NCBI GenBank assembly: GCA_002841355.1
Contig: PHFB01000003.1
Span: 124,001 to 188,000 of the forward strand
DNA length: 64,000 bases
From: Actinobacteria bacterium HGW-Actinobacteria-1
Lineage (GTDB): Bacteria > Actinomycetota > Coriobacteriia > Anaerosomatales > Anaerosomataceae
Reading direction: 5' to 3'
This document shows, piece by piece, positions 43,049 through 50,860 of this stretch; position 1 is the first letter of the stretch; each line of letters opens with the position of its first letter. Position numbers and translations under genes: made by a program. Below the pieces are notes generated by a model. It was not told where the DNA came from, searched no databases, and saw only the letters and a program-made list of their open reading frames with translations.

Positions 43049-43884
43049 GAATCGACGGCATTACAGCGATCGTCACCGGCGGCTCAAGCGGCATCGGGCT
43101 TGCGACCGCCGAGCTGCTGGCTGCGCGAGGTGCGAACGTCGCGATCATCGCGCGCGACCCCGAGCGGCTTGAGGCGGCGCGCGAGGCGGTCGCCTGTGCC
43201 CGGCGCGCTGAGTCGCAGCATGTGCTCGCCATCTCCTGCGATGTCTCGGATTACGAGGCCGTGTCCGAGATGGTGCGACGCGTCGAGTCCGAGCTGGGAC
43301 CCGTCGACCTGCTGATGGCGTGCGCGGGCTTCTGCACGCCGATGCGCTTCACCGAGCTCCCGATCGAGGAATTCCAGGCGCACATCGACACCAACCTTCT
43401 CGGTGTGACGTACCCCGCACGGGCAGTAGCACCGGGAATGATGGCGCGCGGTCGCGGCCACATCGCGATGGTGTCGTCGATGGGCGGTTTCGTCGGCGTC
43501 TACGGCTACTCGGCGTACAGCCCCGCGAAGTTCGGCGTCATGGGACTTGCCGAGGTGCTCCGCAGCGAGCTCAAGCCGTATGGCATTGGCGTGACGGTGC
43601 TCTGCCCGCCAAATGTCGACACGCCCGGCTACGCCCGCGAAGTGAGCATCGAGCCCGCCGAGACAGCCAAGATCAACGGCGGTGCGAAGACCGTATCCCC
43701 GGCCGAGATGGCCAAGCGGTTCGTGGCGGCTGTGGAGCGGAACAAGTATCTGGTCGTTCCGGGACTAACGAACGCGATTCTGTACCGCCTCAAAGGAGTC
43801 CTGCCGGAGCTGTTCTTCGCGGTCTTCGACGGCGACATCGCATCCGTGGGGAAGCAAGGGAAGGCGGTCGCTGATGAGTCCTGA
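43045..43884 (+). CDS. Short-chain dehydrogenase/reductase
   Basis: A 279-residue classical SDR. The cofactor loop is TGGSSGIGLATAE, a structural NAG-like motif appears as ACAGF, and the catalytic Ser and YxxxK are in MVSSMGGF and YSAYSPAK. An Arg in IIARDPERL suggests NADPH preference. The C-terminal hydrophobic part (ILYRLKGVLPELFFAVF) and overall length resemble 3-ketodihydrosphingosine-reductase-like SDRs. Its substrate is unknown. It overlaps the siroheme synthase gene (GTGA), yet no SDR step is known in heme synthesis, so the link may be only operonic. Confidence 0.8.
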   Translation: MRIDGITAIVTGGSSGIGLATAELLAARGANVAIIARDPERLEAAREAVACARRAESQHVLAISCDVSDYEAVSEMVRRVESELGPVDLLMACAGFCTPMRFTELPIEEFQAHIDTNLLGVTYPARAVAPGMMARGRGHIAMVSSMGGFVGVYGYSAYSPAKFGVMGLAEVLRSELKPYGIGVTVLCPPNVDTPGYAREVSIEPAETAKINGGAKTVSPAEMAKRFVAAVERNKYLVVPGLTNAILYRLKGVLPELFFAVFDGDIASVGKQGKAVADES

Positions 43885-43899
43885 AATGGCCTCCGCGCG

Positions 43900-43929
43900 T
43901 TGTTCGCGACCCCTCTCAAATGCTACGAT
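43900..43929 (+). promoter_or_regulatory. hemA promoter, extended -10
   Basis: TTGTTC (43900-43905), 18-base spacer and TGC-TACGAT (43921-43929) form an extended -10 promoter. The predicted start is 43936, the first base of GTTCAGGCAAGC, six bases after the -10 exactly as at the ccm promoter. Confidence 0.6.
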
Positions 43930-43935
43930 GCTTTC

Positions 43936-44063
43936 GTTCAGGCAAGCGCACATGGTGCGTTCTATAGCGTTTTACACCGCCCCCGCCGGGCCTGCTTGCC
44001 TGAACAACAACGCACCGCACCGGCGGGGGCGACCCATGCCCCTACACACGACGTCTGGTCGTG
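43936..44063 (+). promoter_or_regulatory. hemA leader with two interleaved 12-bp inverted repeats (predicted pseudoknot)
   Basis: GTTCAGGCAAGC (43936-43947) is perfectly complementary to GCTTGCCTGAAC (43994-44005). CGCCCCCGCCGG (43978-43989) is perfectly complementary to CCGGCGGGGGCG (44020-44031). The order is A, B, A', B', so the two helices interlock as an H-type pseudoknot. CGCAC-atg-GTGCG (43947-43959) is a small hairpin inside. A last hairpin CACGAC/GTCGTG (44047-44063) abuts the GAGG Shine-Dalgarno region before the hemA ATG. I know of no named class with this layout. The A/A' pair could alternatively be two DNA operator sites. Confidence 0.65.
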
Positions 44064-44082
44064 AGGTAACGAAGCGAGTCCC

Positions 44083-45450
44083 ATGCATCTGATCCTTGTC
44101 GGTCTGAGCCATAAGACCGCGCCTATCGAGATTCGGGAGCGGCTGACCTTCCCTGCCCACAAGCAGGCGGAGGCGCTAGCGCTTCTCACCTCTCAGGATG
44201 CGATTGCCGAGGCGGTGATCGTCTCCACGTGCAACCGCACTGAGATCTACGCGGTCGCCTCGGGTGGGGACGAGGGCGTGGATGCAGTCATCGATTTCAT
44301 GACCGAGTACCACTCGCTCGACCGTCACGAGCTCGTGCGCTCGCTCTACCTGAATCACGGCGAGAGCGTCGTCCGGCACCTGTTCCGGGTCGTCGCGTCG
44401 CTCGACTCGATGGTGATCGGCGAGGCGCAGATTCTCGGCCAGGTCAAAGAGGCGTACGATCACGCGCTCAACAACGGCGCTACCGGCAAGGTGTTCAACA
44501 AACTCTTCCGACAGAGCTTCGAGGTGGGCAAGCGCGTCCGCACCGAGACGGAGATCGGCGAGAATGCCGTTTCGATCAGCTACGCTGCCATCGAGCTTGC
44601 GAAGAAGGTCTTCGACACGCTTGAGGGCCGCACGATCCTCGTGCTTGGCGCCGGCAAGATGAGTGAGCTTACCGCAAAGCACCTCGTGAGCCAGGGTGTG
44701 AAGAGCGTGCTCGTCGCGAACCGCACCTTCGAGCGCGCGCAGGAGCTTGCCGAGCGCTTCAACGGCGAGGCCATCCGCTATGACGATCTCTACGAGCGCA
44801 TGCATGACGCCGACATCGTCATCTCCTCCACTGCAGCCACGCACTACGTGATCACCAAGGAGCACGTGGCGCAATCCATGCGCGGGCGTGGCGGACGGCC
44901 GCTCTTCCTCATCGATATCGCTGTGCCGCGCGACATCGAGCCTGCGGTGAACGAGCTCGGCAACGTATTCCTCTACGACATCGACGACCTCTCCGGTGTT
45001 GTGGAGTCGAACCTCGAGGAGCGCATGCGCGAAGCGCGGCGCGCGGAGGTCATCATCGAAGACGAGTTTGCGGCCTTCGCGCGGTGGCGCGAGTCGCTTG
45101 AGGTGCAGCCGACGGTTGCCGCCATCCGCGCGCGTGCCGACGTGATCCGTCAGGCGGAACTCGAGAAGGCGTGCAAGCGCCTCGGGAACCTCTCGGAGAA
45201 GGACCTTGAGACCATCAACGCGCTTACCTGCGCGATCGTGAACAAGATGCTGCATGGCCCGACACAGCGCCTCAAGCAGGCTGCCGAGGCCAAAGATGGC
45301 TACGAGTACATCGAGACGGCCCGGCATCTGTACGGGCTGGACGAGAGCGAGGGTCGCGGTCACGGCAAGCTGCGCGACCTGCTAAACCGGCGCACCAAGG
45401 ACGTCGTTGAGACCGCGGGGAACGAGATGGGAGATTCGCTTGGGTGCTGA
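44083..45450 (+). CDS. hemA: Glutamyl-tRNA reductase
   Basis: A 455-residue enzyme that reduces glutamyl-tRNA(Glu) to glutamate-1-semialdehyde, the committed step of tetrapyrrole synthesis. The N-terminus MHLILVGLSHKTAPIEIRER is standard; the catalytic Cys50 is in STCNRTEIYAV. The NADPH fold is at ILVLGAGKMSELTAKHL, and the C-terminal dimerisation helix follows. Length is normal, and the ~25 C-terminal residues after GRGHGKLRDL are basic and probably disordered. The long, highly structured leader suggests that this gene is the control point. It overlaps hemC by 11 bases. Confidence 0.96.
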   Translation: MHLILVGLSHKTAPIEIRERLTFPAHKQAEALALLTSQDAIAEAVIVSTCNRTEIYAVASGGDEGVDAVIDFMTEYHSLDRHELVRSLYLNHGESVVRHLFRVVASLDSMVIGEAQILGQVKEAYDHALNNGATGKVFNKLFRQSFEVGKRVRTETEIGENAVSISYAAIELAKKVFDTLEGRTILVLGAGKMSELTAKHLVSQGVKSVLVANRTFERAQELAERFNGEAIRYDDLYERMHDADIVISSTAATHYVITKEHVAQSMRGRGGRPLFLIDIAVPRDIEPAVNELGNVFLYDIDDLSGVVESNLEERMREARRAEVIIEDEFAAFARWRESLEVQPTVAAIRARADVIRQAELEKACKRLGNLSEKDLETINALTCAIVNKMLHGPTQRLKQAAEAKDGYEYIETARHLYGLDESEGRGHGKLRDLLNRRTKDVVETAGNEMGDSLGC

Positions 45451-46408
45451 GCGGACAGGACTGACGATCGGGACGCGGGGTAGCAAGCTCGCGCTCTGGC
45501 AGTCGGAGTACATCAAAGCGAAGGTCGAAGAGATCACCGGGCTTCCGGTGTGCCTCGAGATCATCAAGACCACCGGCGACAAGATTCTTGACGTGCCGTT
45601 GGCGAAGGTCGGCGGGAAGGGCCTGTTCACCAAGGAGCTCGAGGTCGAGCTCATGGCCGGGACCGTGGATCTGTGCGTGCACTCCATGAAAGACGTTCCG
45701 ACCGAGCTGCCCGAGGGCCTCGTGATCGCCGCGATGCCGCCGCGGGTGGATCCGCGCGACGCGATCGTCTCGGGCGCCGGGTATGACCTGGACACGCTGC
45801 CGCAGGGCGCGCGTCTGGGTACGTCATCGTTGCGCCGTCGCTCGCAGGTGAAGGCGCTGCGTCCGGACCTGGAGATCGTGGACGTCCGTGGCAACCTCGA
45901 CACGCGCATGCGTAAGGCCGAGAACGGCGAGGTCGACGCGGTCATCCTGGCAAGCGCAGGCATCACGCGCATGGGCTGGGCCGATCGCATCACGCACTAC
46001 ATCGACCCCGTGCAGATGACGCCGGCAGTGGGTCAGGGTGCCATCGGTATCGAGATCCGCGAGGATGACGAGTTCATGCAGAAGGTGTGCGCGGCGATCA
46101 ACGATGCCGTCACCTTCACGTGCGTGAGCGCCGAGCGCGTCGTGATGCGGTCCCTCGAGGGCGGCTGCCAGGTACCCATCGGTGCCTACGCCACGCCGAC
46201 CGGGGACGGCGGCCTCACGATGGACGCGTTCGTGGGTTCGCTCGACGGCGTGACGCTTCTGCGTCACACGCTCACCGGCACGATGGCCGAGCCTGAGCTG
46301 CTCGGCGCGGCTATGGTGGACCGCATGCTCGATATGGGCGCCTCGGAGATTCTCGCCGAGATTCGCGCTGCCGGTGACGGCGGCGTGAGCACGTTGATCC
46401 AGACCTGA
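45440..46408 (+). CDS. hemC: Hydroxymethylbilane synthase (porphobilinogen deaminase)
   Basis: A 322-residue enzyme that polymerises four porphobilinogens. The motifs are IGTRGSKLALWQSEYI, HSMKDVPTELPEGL, GTSSLRRRSQ and DVRGNLDTRMRK. The dipyrromethane cofactor Cys243 is in SLEGGCQVPIGAYA. TTG 45440 is the best start: GGGAG is six bases upstream and the reading frame begins inside the end of hemA, implying translational coupling. An upstream in-frame start within hemA is less likely. Confidence 0.95.
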   Translation: MGAERTGLTIGTRGSKLALWQSEYIKAKVEEITGLPVCLEIIKTTGDKILDVPLAKVGGKGLFTKELEVELMAGTVDLCVHSMKDVPTELPEGLVIAAMPPRVDPRDAIVSGAGYDLDTLPQGARLGTSSLRRRSQVKALRPDLEIVDVRGNLDTRMRKAENGEVDAVILASAGITRMGWADRITHYIDPVQMTPAVGQGAIGIEIREDDEFMQKVCAAINDAVTFTCVSAERVVMRSLEGGCQVPIGAYATPTGDGGLTMDAFVGSLDGVTLLRHTLTGTMAEPELLGAAMVDRMLDMGASEILAEIRAAGDGGVSTLIQT

Positions 46409-46456
46409 CGAACCGCGGCCGAATGCGCCGCTCGATCGAAGGAAGAAGGAGGACGG

Positions 46457-48001
46457 ATGGGTCGTCCGCTTGTATATCTCATCGGTGCCGGTCCGGGTGA
46501 TCCCGGGCTCATCACCGTCAAAGGCCTCAAGTGCATCGAGGAGGCCGACGTCATCGTGTACGACTACCTCGCGAACTCGCGGTTCCTCGCGCATGCCCGC
46601 GAGGACGCCGAGGTCATCTACGTCGGCAAGAAGGGCTTCACCCAGCATGTGACGCAGGAAGAGATCAACGCCGTCATCGTGCAGAAGGCGCTTGAAGAGG
46701 GCGGCAAGACCGTTGCGCGCCTCAAGGGCGGCGACCCGTTCATCTTCGGTCGCGGCGGCGAAGAGGCGCTCGCGCTCGTGGACGCCGGCATCCGCTTTGA
46801 GGTCGTACCGGGCATCAGCTCCGGCTACGCCGCGCCGGCGTACGCGGGCATTCCCGTGACGCATCGCGGCATCACGACGGAGATGGCGTTCGTGACCGGC
46901 CACGAGGACCCCACCAAGTCCGAGAGCGACATCGACTGGGAGCACCTCGCCAAGGGTGTGGGCACGGTGTGCTTCTTCATGGGCATCAAGAACCTCCCGA
47001 ACATCGTGGAGAACCTCACCAAGTACGGTCGCCCGGCCACCACGCCGGTCGCGCTCGTGCGCTGGGGTACGACCGCGAAGCAGGAAGTACTCGTCGGCAC
47101 GCTGGCCACCATCGCCCAGAAGGCGGCGGAAGTCGGCTTCAAGGCGCCGGCCATCACGGTCGTGGGCGAGGTCGTGAACCTGCGCGAGAAGCTCGCATGG
47201 TTCGACACCCGCCCGCTCTTTGGCAAGACGGTCGTCGTGACGCGCTCGCGCGCCCAGGCCTCGGCGCTCACTGATGCGCTCGAGGATCTCGGCGCCGAGG
47301 TGCTCGAGTTCCCAGCGATCAAAGTCGTCGACCCGGAGAGCTTCGAGCCGGTCGATGACGCGATTCGCAACCTCGATCTCTACTCGTGGCTGGTGCTCAC
47401 GTCGGTGAACGGCGTGGAGCGCTTCTTCGACCGCCTCGAGTACGCCGACAAGGACGCCCGTGCGCTTGCCGGCCTCCGCGTCGCGGCCATCGGCCCGGCC
47501 ACCGCTGCGGCGTGCATCGCGCGCGGCGTACGCCCGGACTACGTGCCGGACGAGTACCGTGCCGAGGGCGTGCTGGAAGGCCTCTGCGAGCGCGGCGTGG
47601 GCGCCGGCACCAACGTGCTGCTCGCCCGTGCGCTCGAAGCGCGCGAAGTGCTGCCCGAGAAGCTCCGCGAACGCGGTGCGCGCGTGGATGTCGTTCCGGT
47701 GTACCGTACGATCGTGGGCGAGGGCGAGCCCGGCGTGCTGGATCGACTACGCGACGGTGACATCGATGCGGTGACGTTCACGTCATCCTCGACGGTCACG
47801 AACTTCATCACGCTCACTGAAGGCATCGACCTTGCTGATGCACTGAAGGGCGCGCTTGTGGCGTCCATCGGCCCGATCACCTCGGACACGGCGCGTGCAG
47901 CCGGTCTGACGGTCGGCGTCGAGGCTGAGGAGTACACGATTCCGGGGCTCGTGACAGCCGTTGCGAAGCACTTCGGGGTCGACGTGGACGAGGACGAATA
48001 G
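46457..48001 (+). CDS. cobA-hemD: Fused uroporphyrinogen-III methyltransferase / uroporphyrinogen-III synthase
   Basis: A 514-residue bifunctional protein. Residues 1-~245 are the SAM-dependent methylase (VYLIGAGPGDPGLITVKG, LKGGDPFIFGRGGEE, GYAAPAYAGIPVTHRG), which makes precorrin-2. Residues ~255-510 are HemD (TVVVTRSRAQASALTDAL, WLVLTSVNGVERFF, AIGPATAAACIARG, TFTSSSTVTNF). Joining ring closure to methylation channels uroporphyrinogen III towards siroheme, in keeping with the Ahb genes downstream. GAAGGAGGA precedes ATG 46457. This fusion is known in several anaerobic lineages. Confidence 0.95.
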   Translation: MGRPLVYLIGAGPGDPGLITVKGLKCIEEADVIVYDYLANSRFLAHAREDAEVIYVGKKGFTQHVTQEEINAVIVQKALEEGGKTVARLKGGDPFIFGRGGEEALALVDAGIRFEVVPGISSGYAAPAYAGIPVTHRGITTEMAFVTGHEDPTKSESDIDWEHLAKGVGTVCFFMGIKNLPNIVENLTKYGRPATTPVALVRWGTTAKQEVLVGTLATIAQKAAEVGFKAPAITVVGEVVNLREKLAWFDTRPLFGKTVVVTRSRAQASALTDALEDLGAEVLEFPAIKVVDPESFEPVDDAIRNLDLYSWLVLTSVNGVERFFDRLEYADKDARALAGLRVAAIGPATAAACIARGVRPDYVPDEYRAEGVLEGLCERGVGAGTNVLLARALEAREVLPEKLRERGARVDVVPVYRTIVGEGEPGVLDRLRDGDIDAVTFTSSSTVTNFITLTEGIDLADALKGALVASIGPITSDTARAAGLTVGVEAEEYTIPGLVTAVAKHFGVDVDEDE

Positions 48002-48037
48002 CGCCGGATTCGGCGAGAGTGAAAGGACCGCACAACC

Positions 48038-49312
48038 ATGATCGGTATCTCAAAGCTGTACTGCGGAGCCGTCGAGCCTGGCGACGTCCTGCGTTACGAC
48101 CGCGACTCGGGCAAGCTGCCGAGCGAGCTGCTCCAGTTCTCCCGCGACAAGAAGCCCGTCGTGGTGTGGAACTGCACCCAGCGCTGCAACCTCAAGTGCG
48201 TTCACTGTTACGCGCAGTCCGAGGATCGCAACTATCCCGGCGAGATGAGCACCGAAGAGGGCAAGGCCATGATCGACGACCTGGCCGCCTACGGTGCACC
48301 GGTGCTGCTCTTCTCGGGCGGCGAGCCGACCATCCGTAAGGACCTGCTCGAGCTCATGCACTACGCGAAGTCCAAGGGCATGCGCGTGGTCATCTCCACG
48401 AATGGCACGCTTATCACTGAGGAGAAGGCGAAGCAGTTCGCCGAGGTCGGCCTCTCCTACGTAGGCGTTTCGCTCGACGGTGGCCGAGAAACCCACGACA
48501 GCTTCCGCGGTATCCCGGGCAGCTTCGACAAGGCGATCGCCGGTATCCGCAACTCGATGGCCGCCGGCATCAAGGTCGGCCTGCGTATGACCATCAACAA
48601 GCGCAACTGGCAGGACATCCCCGAGCTCTTCAAGGTCATGCGTGAAGAGGGCATCCCGCGCGCGTGCTTCTACCACCTGGTCTACACGGGTCGCGGCTCT
48701 GAGCTCATGAAGGAAGACCTCGACCACGAGGAGACCCGCAAGGCCGTTCGCCTCATCATGGATGAGACGAAGGCCATGTTCGCCGATGGCCTCGAGCCCG
48801 AGGTCCTCACCGTCGACAACCACGCCGATGGCCCCTTCCTCTATATGGAGATGCTGAAGGAGGATCCGGAGCGTGCCGAGGATGTTCTCCAGCTTCTGCA
48901 GTGGAACCAGGGCAACTCGACCGGCAACGGCATCGGTTGCGTGAGCTGGAACGGCGAGGTCTACGCCGACCAGTTCTGGCGTCACTTCTCGCTCGGCAAC
49001 GTGCGCGAGCGTCCGTTCTCGGAGATTTGGACGGATGTCTCGGGCGACACCGAGCAGTCCGAGATGATGAAGCGCCTCAAGGATAAGAAGCCGTACGTGA
49101 CCGGCCGGTGTGCCGAGTGCAAGTGGCTGCAGATCTGCGGCGGCAACTTCCGCGTGCGTGCCGAGGCTGCCACGGGCGACCTGTGGGCTCCTGATCCGGC
49201 GTGCTACCTCACTGACGAGGAGATTGGCCTGGGCGATATCGCGGACCTCGCGGATCGCGCAGAGGCCGACATGCTCGTTGGCGATGCACCCATCGGCTGC
49301 GAGGTCGACTAG
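48038..49312 (+). CDS. ahbC: AhbC radical SAM protein (12,18-didecarboxysiroheme deacetylase)
   Basis: A 424-residue radical SAM/SPASM enzyme. The N-terminus MIGISKLYCGAVEPGDVLRY is typical of AhbC. The SAM cluster motif is C50-NLK-C54-VH-C57, with SGGEPTIRKDLLE following. The C-terminal auxiliary cluster region holds CAECKWLQICGG. It removes the two acetate side chains from didecarboxysiroheme to give Fe-coproporphyrin III. It is the last gene of the hemA-started operon before the tRNA. Confidence 0.93.
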   Translation: MIGISKLYCGAVEPGDVLRYDRDSGKLPSELLQFSRDKKPVVVWNCTQRCNLKCVHCYAQSEDRNYPGEMSTEEGKAMIDDLAAYGAPVLLFSGGEPTIRKDLLELMHYAKSKGMRVVISTNGTLITEEKAKQFAEVGLSYVGVSLDGGRETHDSFRGIPGSFDKAIAGIRNSMAAGIKVGLRMTINKRNWQDIPELFKVMREEGIPRACFYHLVYTGRGSELMKEDLDHEETRKAVRLIMDETKAMFADGLEPEVLTVDNHADGPFLYMEMLKEDPERAEDVLQLLQWNQGNSTGNGIGCVSWNGEVYADQFWRHFSLGNVRERPFSEIWTDVSGDTEQSEMMKRLKDKKPYVTGRCAECKWLQICGGNFRVRAEAATGDLWAPDPACYLTDEEIGLGDIADLADRAEADMLVGDAPIGCEVD

Positions 49313-49347
49313 CACCAGAATGCGGTCGCAAACGGCGGTCGCAAGCG

Positions 49348-49376
49348 TTGACAAAGAGCGATTCGCTCGGCATTGT
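49348..49376 (+). promoter_or_regulatory. Probable tRNA-Ala promoter
   Basis: TTGACA (49348-49353) is perfect; the best-spaced -10 is CATTGT (49371-49376) after 17 bases, with a TATACA five bases further on. Just upstream GCGGTCGCAA is directly repeated (49322-49331 and 49335-49344). The promoter strength is uncertain. Confidence 0.45.
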
Positions 49377-49413
49377 ATACACTTGCGCTGACCGCCTCGG
49401 TGGTCGTGCACAA

Positions 49414-49489
49414 GGGGATGTAGCTCAGCTGGGAGAGCGCTGCGTTCGCAACGCAGAGGTCGGCGGTTCGAGCCCGCTCATCTCCACCA
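49414..49489 (+). tRNA. tRNA-Ala (anticodon CGC), CCA encoded
   Basis: A 76-base cloverleaf. Acceptor arm GGGGATG pairs with CATCTCC (one G-U). The D arm is AGCTCAGCTGGGAGAGC, the anticodon stem CTGCG/CGCAG has loop TTCGCAA (anticodon CGC at 49447-49449), and the T arm carries GGTTCGAGCCC. The discriminator A and CCA are encoded at 49486-49489. Confidence 0.95.
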
Positions 49490-49500
49490 ACGGATGCGAT

Positions 49501-49534
49501 GTCGAGGCGGCCTGCACGTGCAGGCCGCCTCGAC
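49501..49534. repeat. 34-bp perfect palindrome after the tRNA
   Basis: GTCGAGGCGGCCTGCAC is followed directly by its exact reverse complement, giving 17-base arms with no spacer. As RNA it makes a very stable hairpin 12 bases after the tRNA. There is no U tract, so it is either a non-canonical terminator/processing signal or a DNA-level site. Confidence 0.7.
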
Positions 49535-49612
49535 TGCTTCAATCGGCCGGCAGGCCGCAGGGTCATGTAGGTGTGGCGACATGGGGTCGCACAGGATGAG
49601 GGGAGCGGTTCG

Positions 49613-49825
49613 ATGACCGGTAGCGCCAACGAGTTTCTGACGTGGTTCAACTCCTGGGGCAACGTGATCTTCGTGGTCGCCCAGATCCTGTTCTGGACCG
49701 CCATCGGCTTCGCGGCCGTGTACGGCTCACTGGCGTACAAGCGCCTGGTGGATCACAACACCGGCGTACACGCTGCGCCGCCCGTTGCACCGATGACCGT
49801 CAAGATCGACGAATTCGTCGAGTAG
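49613..49825 (+). CDS. Small single-pass membrane protein at the head of the hemB-ahb operon
   Basis: I do not recognise this 70-residue protein. A short outside or cytoplasmic N-terminus ([16 protein letters not shown]) leads to one helix (about 17-39, [21 protein letters not shown]). A basic stretch (AYKRLVDH) and a Pro/Ala-rich tail follow. GAGGGGAG precedes ATG 49613. It ends 47 bases before hemB in the same direction. The gene lies between cytochrome-maturation/heme genes, so a small partner of a membrane heme-handling complex is possible, as CcmD is for CcmC. That is inference only. Confidence 0.6.
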   Translation: MTGSANEFLTWFNSWGNVIFVVAQILFWTAIGFAAVYGSLAYKRLVDHNTGVHAAPPVAPMTVKIDEFVE

Positions 49826-49872
49826 CAGTGCCCACGGGCCGCGTGCCCGTACCCGATCAGCCGGAGGTTGCC

Positions 49873-50853
49873 ATGCAGTTCCCCACGTACCGGCCGCGCC
49901 GTTTGCGGCGGACCGAGACGCTGCGCGCGATGGTGCGCGAGACGTCGCTTGATGCGAACGATTTCATCTACCCGCTCTTCGTCGAGTTCGGCGTGGGCGT
50001 GCGTCGTGAGGTCGCCTCGATGCCCGGCGTCTTCAACATCTCGCTCGACCAGCTGCCCGCCGAGATCGACGAGCTCAAAGCACTCGGCATTCCGGCCGTG
50101 ATCCTGTTCGGCAATCCCGACACCAAGGACGAGGCCGGCAGCGGCGCCTATGCCGAGGACGGCATCATCCAGCAGGCGATCCAGGCCATCAAGGCGCATG
50201 ACCCCGAGTTCTACGTGATCACAGACGTATGCATGTGTGAGTACACCTCGCACGGGCACTGTGGCGCGCTCGACGACAACGGCTGCGTTATGAACGATGT
50301 CACGCTCGAGATGCTCGCGCAGACCGCCGTGAGCCACGCCGAGGCGGGCGCCGATATGGTCGCCCCGAGCGACATGATGGACGGACGCGTGGCCGCGATC
50401 CGTGCGGCACTCGACGCCGAGGGCTTCAGCGAGGTGCCGATCATGGCGTACTCGGCCAAGTATGCGAGCGCGTACTACGGGCCGTTCCGCGATGCCGCCA
50501 ACAGCGCGCCGACCTTCGGTGATCGCAAGGGGTACCAGATGGATCCCGCCAATGGCGAGGAGGCGCTCCGTGAGACCGCCCTCGATATCGAGGAGGGTGC
50601 CGACATCGTCATGGTGAAGCCGGCGCTCGCGTATATGGACATCATCCGCCGGGTGAAAGACGAATTCGGCTACCCCACGTGTGCCTACAATGTGAGCGGC
50701 GAGTACGCCCTCGTGAAGGCCGCCGCCGGAAATGGCTGGATCGACGAGCGCCGTGTGGTGCTCGAGACGCTTCTCGGCTTCAAGCGCGCCGGAGCGGACC
50801 TCATCATCACGTATCACGCCAAGGACGCCGCACGTTGGCTCAAGGAAGGCTAG
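49873..50853 (+). CDS. hemB: Delta-aminolevulinic acid dehydratase (porphobilinogen synthase)
   Basis: A 326-residue enzyme that condenses two aminolevulinates. N-terminal [18 protein letters not shown] is typical. The metal site reads [14 protein letters not shown], the cysteine-rich (zinc-type) version. The two active-site lysines are in MAYSAKYAS and [15 protein letters not shown] lies before ATG 49873. It is followed after seven bases by ahbD, so early and late steps of the pathway share an operon. Confidence 0.96.
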   Translation: MQFPTYRPRRLRRTETLRAMVRETSLDANDFIYPLFVEFGVGVRREVASMPGVFNISLDQLPAEIDELKALGIPAVILFGNPDTKDEAGSGAYAEDGIIQQAIQAIKAHDPEFYVITDVCMCEYTSHGHCGALDDNGCVMNDVTLEMLAQTAVSHAEAGADMVAPSDMMDGRVAAIRAALDAEGFSEVPIMAYSAKYASAYYGPFRDAANSAPTFGDRKGYQMDPANGEEALRETALDIEEGADIVMVKPALAYMDIIRRVKDEFGYPTCAYNVSGEYALVKAAAGNGWIDERRVVLETLLGFKRAGADLIITYHAKDAARWLKEG

Positions 50854-50860
50854 GAACCGC

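Noticed and set aside
44176-45363. Minus-strand open frame opposite hemA
   Set aside because: Antisense shadow of a well-conserved enzyme; composition is not protein-like.
49322-49344. Direct repeat GCGGTCGCAA as a regulatory site
   Set aside because: Only two copies in GC-rich sequence before a tRNA promoter; no supporting context.
49501-49534. Calling the palindrome an intrinsic terminator
   Set aside because: No U tract follows the stem, so termination is not supported by sequence alone.
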